54,084 nucleotides of DNA from Clostridium sp. CAG:678. Its GTDB lineage: Bacteria > Bacillota > Clostridia > Oscillospirales > Acutalibacteraceae. Below, piece after piece: positions 52,920 through 54,084 of this stretch (positions are counted from its first letter, which is position 1; each line of letters begins with the position of its first letter). The translations under genes were made by a program, and so were the position numbers. Below the pieces are notes generated by a model. It made no database searches. It was not told the origin of the DNA and was given only the letters and a program-made list of their open reading frames with translations. Location of the stretch: assembly GCA_000431535.1 (NCBI GenBank), contig HF991803.1, positions 4,905 through 58,988 on the forward strand, read 5' to 3'.

Positions 52920-52935
52920 AGCCGGAGACCCGGCT
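52920..52935 (-). other. leader hairpin of the giant-protein operon
   Basis: AGCCGG-GTCT-CCGGCT on the minus strand, followed by GTTTTC, about 40-60 bases after the predicted start site. It may be an attenuator in the leader of about 157 bases; the T-run is short. Confidence 0.4.
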
Positions 52936-52984
52936 ATTCACAATCGGATATAATAGGATAAGATAGATTACTCCATTTACAACC

Positions 52985-53013
52985 ATTAAATCACACCGTG
53001 AAAAAAAAGTCAA
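52985..53013 (-). promoter_or_regulatory. promoter of the cohesin/dockerin operon
   Basis: Minus strand TTGACT (53008-53013), 17-base spacer, TTTAAT (52985-52990). The rest of the AT-rich stretch 53014-53403 shows no convincing gene; it holds three TTCCGCA copies (near 52876, 53224, 53271) of unknown meaning. Confidence 0.6.
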
Positions 53014-53403
53014 TATTAACAATTAAGAAATAAAATTTTTGGCAGTTTCGCTGAAATTACAAGTTTCGTTTTGTGTATTTTGACATCAAGCAATTTAATA
53101 ATTTGTTCATTAAAAATTTATTAATTTTTTACATTTGTACATTTTCTACATATTACTTTCCGTATTTTATTGTAAATGCTTTTTCCTTTACACAACAACA
53201 TATAGTATATATTTTGACAGGATTCCGCATTTTATGCTCTACTGTGTAAAGTTGATCTGCCTAACAGCAAAATTCCGCAGAATTTGATTTTTTTCACATT
53301 TCCCAACTGCCTGAATTAGGAAATTGAACCTAAATTTCGGAAAACGGCTTGTTTCTTTCGTGCACTTTGACGATCAAATGTGAACTGGGTGTTAAAAAAG
53401 GTG

Positions 53404-53432
53404 TTGACTTCTTTTCTTATATTTGGTATAAA
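53404..53432 (+). promoter_or_regulatory. promoter of the right-end secreted protein gene
   Basis: TTGACT (53404-53409), 17-base spacer, TATAAA (53427-53432). The transcript would have a leader of about 140 bases. Confidence 0.7.
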
Positions 53433-53449
53433 TAAATTGTATTGTTCGT

Positions 53450-53551
53450 ACGCGTGGATATTTTGCGCCCAAAAACAGGAGAAGGTTTTCAAATGCATTG
53501 AATCCAACCTGTATTTCGGCGGTATCCGTGCGTTGGGAAACCTAATCCCAA
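53450..53551 (+). promoter_or_regulatory. long structured 5' leader
   Basis: An 11-bp closing stem (ACGCGTGGATA at 53450-53460 with TATCCGTGCGT at 53523-53533, two G-T pairs) encloses nested stems CGCC/GGCG, ACAGG/CCTGT and TTCAA/TTGAA separated by internal loops. A second hairpin TTGGGA/TCCCAA (53533-53551) sits just before the ribosome site. The nested layout resembles a regulatory RNA, but no known class was recognised. Confidence 0.5.
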
Positions 53552-53577
53552 AATCATATAAAGAAGGAGAGATGATT

Positions 53578-54084
53578 ATGAAAACGAGCAAACGGTTACT
53601 CAGCTTTTTCTTAGCTGTAGTAATGGTGATCACCACATGCTCCGTTGGGTTCGCGGCATTTGCGGCGGACGACCCGGAAAATCAGGTTTTCACCTACGTT
53701 GACGACGAAGGCCGTGCCGTTGAACTTACATACGACGGGCTCAACGACCTTGTCAACACATATGCGCCATTGCTCATAGAGGCTTTAAGAGGCACTCTTG
53801 AAGGAATCGGCGTTAATGTGGATGCCATACTGGCGTCCGAAAATCCGATAGGAGAATTATTGGGGCAATTGGCTCCTACCCTTCTCGGACTTTTAGGAAC
53901 GTCCGCAACGCCGGAGTCCGTTCTTGGATCAAAATATGATGCTTTTTCTGAGAAAAAGTACGCTTATCTTGACGATCCGGACGCGGCGATGGATTTCTGG
54001 AATCTTTACACAATCTGTAAAGATAATGCTGATGCCGGGGGAGAACTCGGCAAATTCTGCAGCGAAACCCTTCCTAAATTAGAC
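53578..54084 (+). CDS. secreted protein, 5' part only
   Basis: The first 169 codons of a gene that runs off the window. The signal peptide MKTSKRLLSFFLAVVMVITT...FAAFA (about 1-31) has the same FLAVVM core as the giant protein across the intergenic region. Behind it lies a helical, Leu/Gly-rich stretch (LNDLVNTYAPLLIEALRG, ELLGQLAPTLLGLLG) similar in character to the N-terminus of the giant protein, so it may be another member of the same surface family; a dockerin would be expected at the missing C-terminus. AAGGAGAG precedes; ATG at 53578 is preferred to an in-frame ATG two codons earlier because of spacing. Confidence 0.8.
   Translation, partial: MKTSKRLLSFFLAVVMVITTCSVGFAAFAADDPENQVFTYVDDEGRAVELTYDGLNDLVNTYAPLLIEALRGTLEGIGVNVDAILASENPIGELLGQLAPTLLGLLGTSATPESVLGSKYDAFSEKKYAYLDDPDAAMDFWNLYTICKDNADAGGELGKFCSETLPKLD

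Noticed and set aside
53213-53295. Possible small RNA between TTGACA at 53213 and an AAATTC-CGCA-GAATTT hairpin with T-run
   Set aside because: No acceptable -10 box at the right distance and a very AT-rich stem; probably chance in AT-rich DNA.
53316-53636. 106-codon open frame on the minus strand
   Set aside because: Overlaps the promoter, structured leader and signal peptide of the plus-strand secreted protein; no ribosome site.
1-54084. CRISPR arrays, tRNA or rRNA genes, phage or insertion-sequence genes
   Set aside because: None seen on reading; no regularly spaced repeats, tRNA-like cloverleaf, or transposase/integrase product.

Overview
The window looks like a chromosome segment of a gut-type Clostridia bacterium (Oscillospiraceae/Ruminococcaceae-like). 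Evidence: a low-GC Gram-positive gene style with strong GGAGG ribosome sites and TTGACA/TATAAT promoters, a Firmicutes cell-division set (SepF, DivIVA), an endonuclease-type MutL, Na+-pumping decarboxylase subunits, and cohesin/dockerin-type secreted proteins. No rRNA, tRNA, CRISPR array, phage or insertion sequence was recognised. Most genes are on the minus strand.

Region 1 (1-13233, minus) is one tight ten-gene run from a clear promoter: miaB, a YlbF-like gene, mutS, mutL, miaA, an HlyD-like adaptor, a PLP-binding protein, sepF, divIVA and ileS (cut by the window edge). It joins tRNA modification, mismatch repair, cell division and tRNA charging. Region 2 (13294-20325) holds malQ (plus), a Cys-rich protein of unknown function behind its own promoter and palindrome (plus), a PcrA/UvrD helicase (minus), the gamma and beta subunits of a sodium pump (minus) and a 44-residue membrane peptide (plus).

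Region 3 (20445-27269, minus) is a six-gene ABC transporter operon resembling Bacillus ytrABCDEF: a MacB-type ATPase, a surface protein with repeated beta domains, an FtsX-type permease, a GntR/YtrA regulator, a second ATPase and a large permease. A perfect 9-7-9 inverted repeat sits on the start site of its promoter and is the obvious operator for the encoded regulator. Region 4 (27340-38456, minus) is a nine-gene run: tyrA, aroB, aroA, aroC and pheA, then a VTT membrane protein, galactokinase, a diacylglycerol kinase-type enzyme and an anchored glycoside hydrolase, ending in a strong terminator.

Region 5 (38491-42477) has a GH28-like beta-helix enzyme (minus) and a COG2509-type FAD protein (plus) fired from promoters whose -35 boxes overlap, then a small membrane protein flanked by two copies of a short dispersed repeat. 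Region 6 (42454-54084) is the most unusual part. A minus-strand operon encodes a 2032-residue secreted protein ending in a dockerin, a cohesin-like plus dockerin protein, a cohesin-like protein with repeated Cys motifs, and a 39-residue leaderless peptide. Divergent to it, a further secreted protein starts behind a long structured leader and runs off the window. No catalytic carbohydrate-active domain is visible in region 6, so this looks like a cohesin/dockerin surface assembly with a purpose other than a classical cellulosome.
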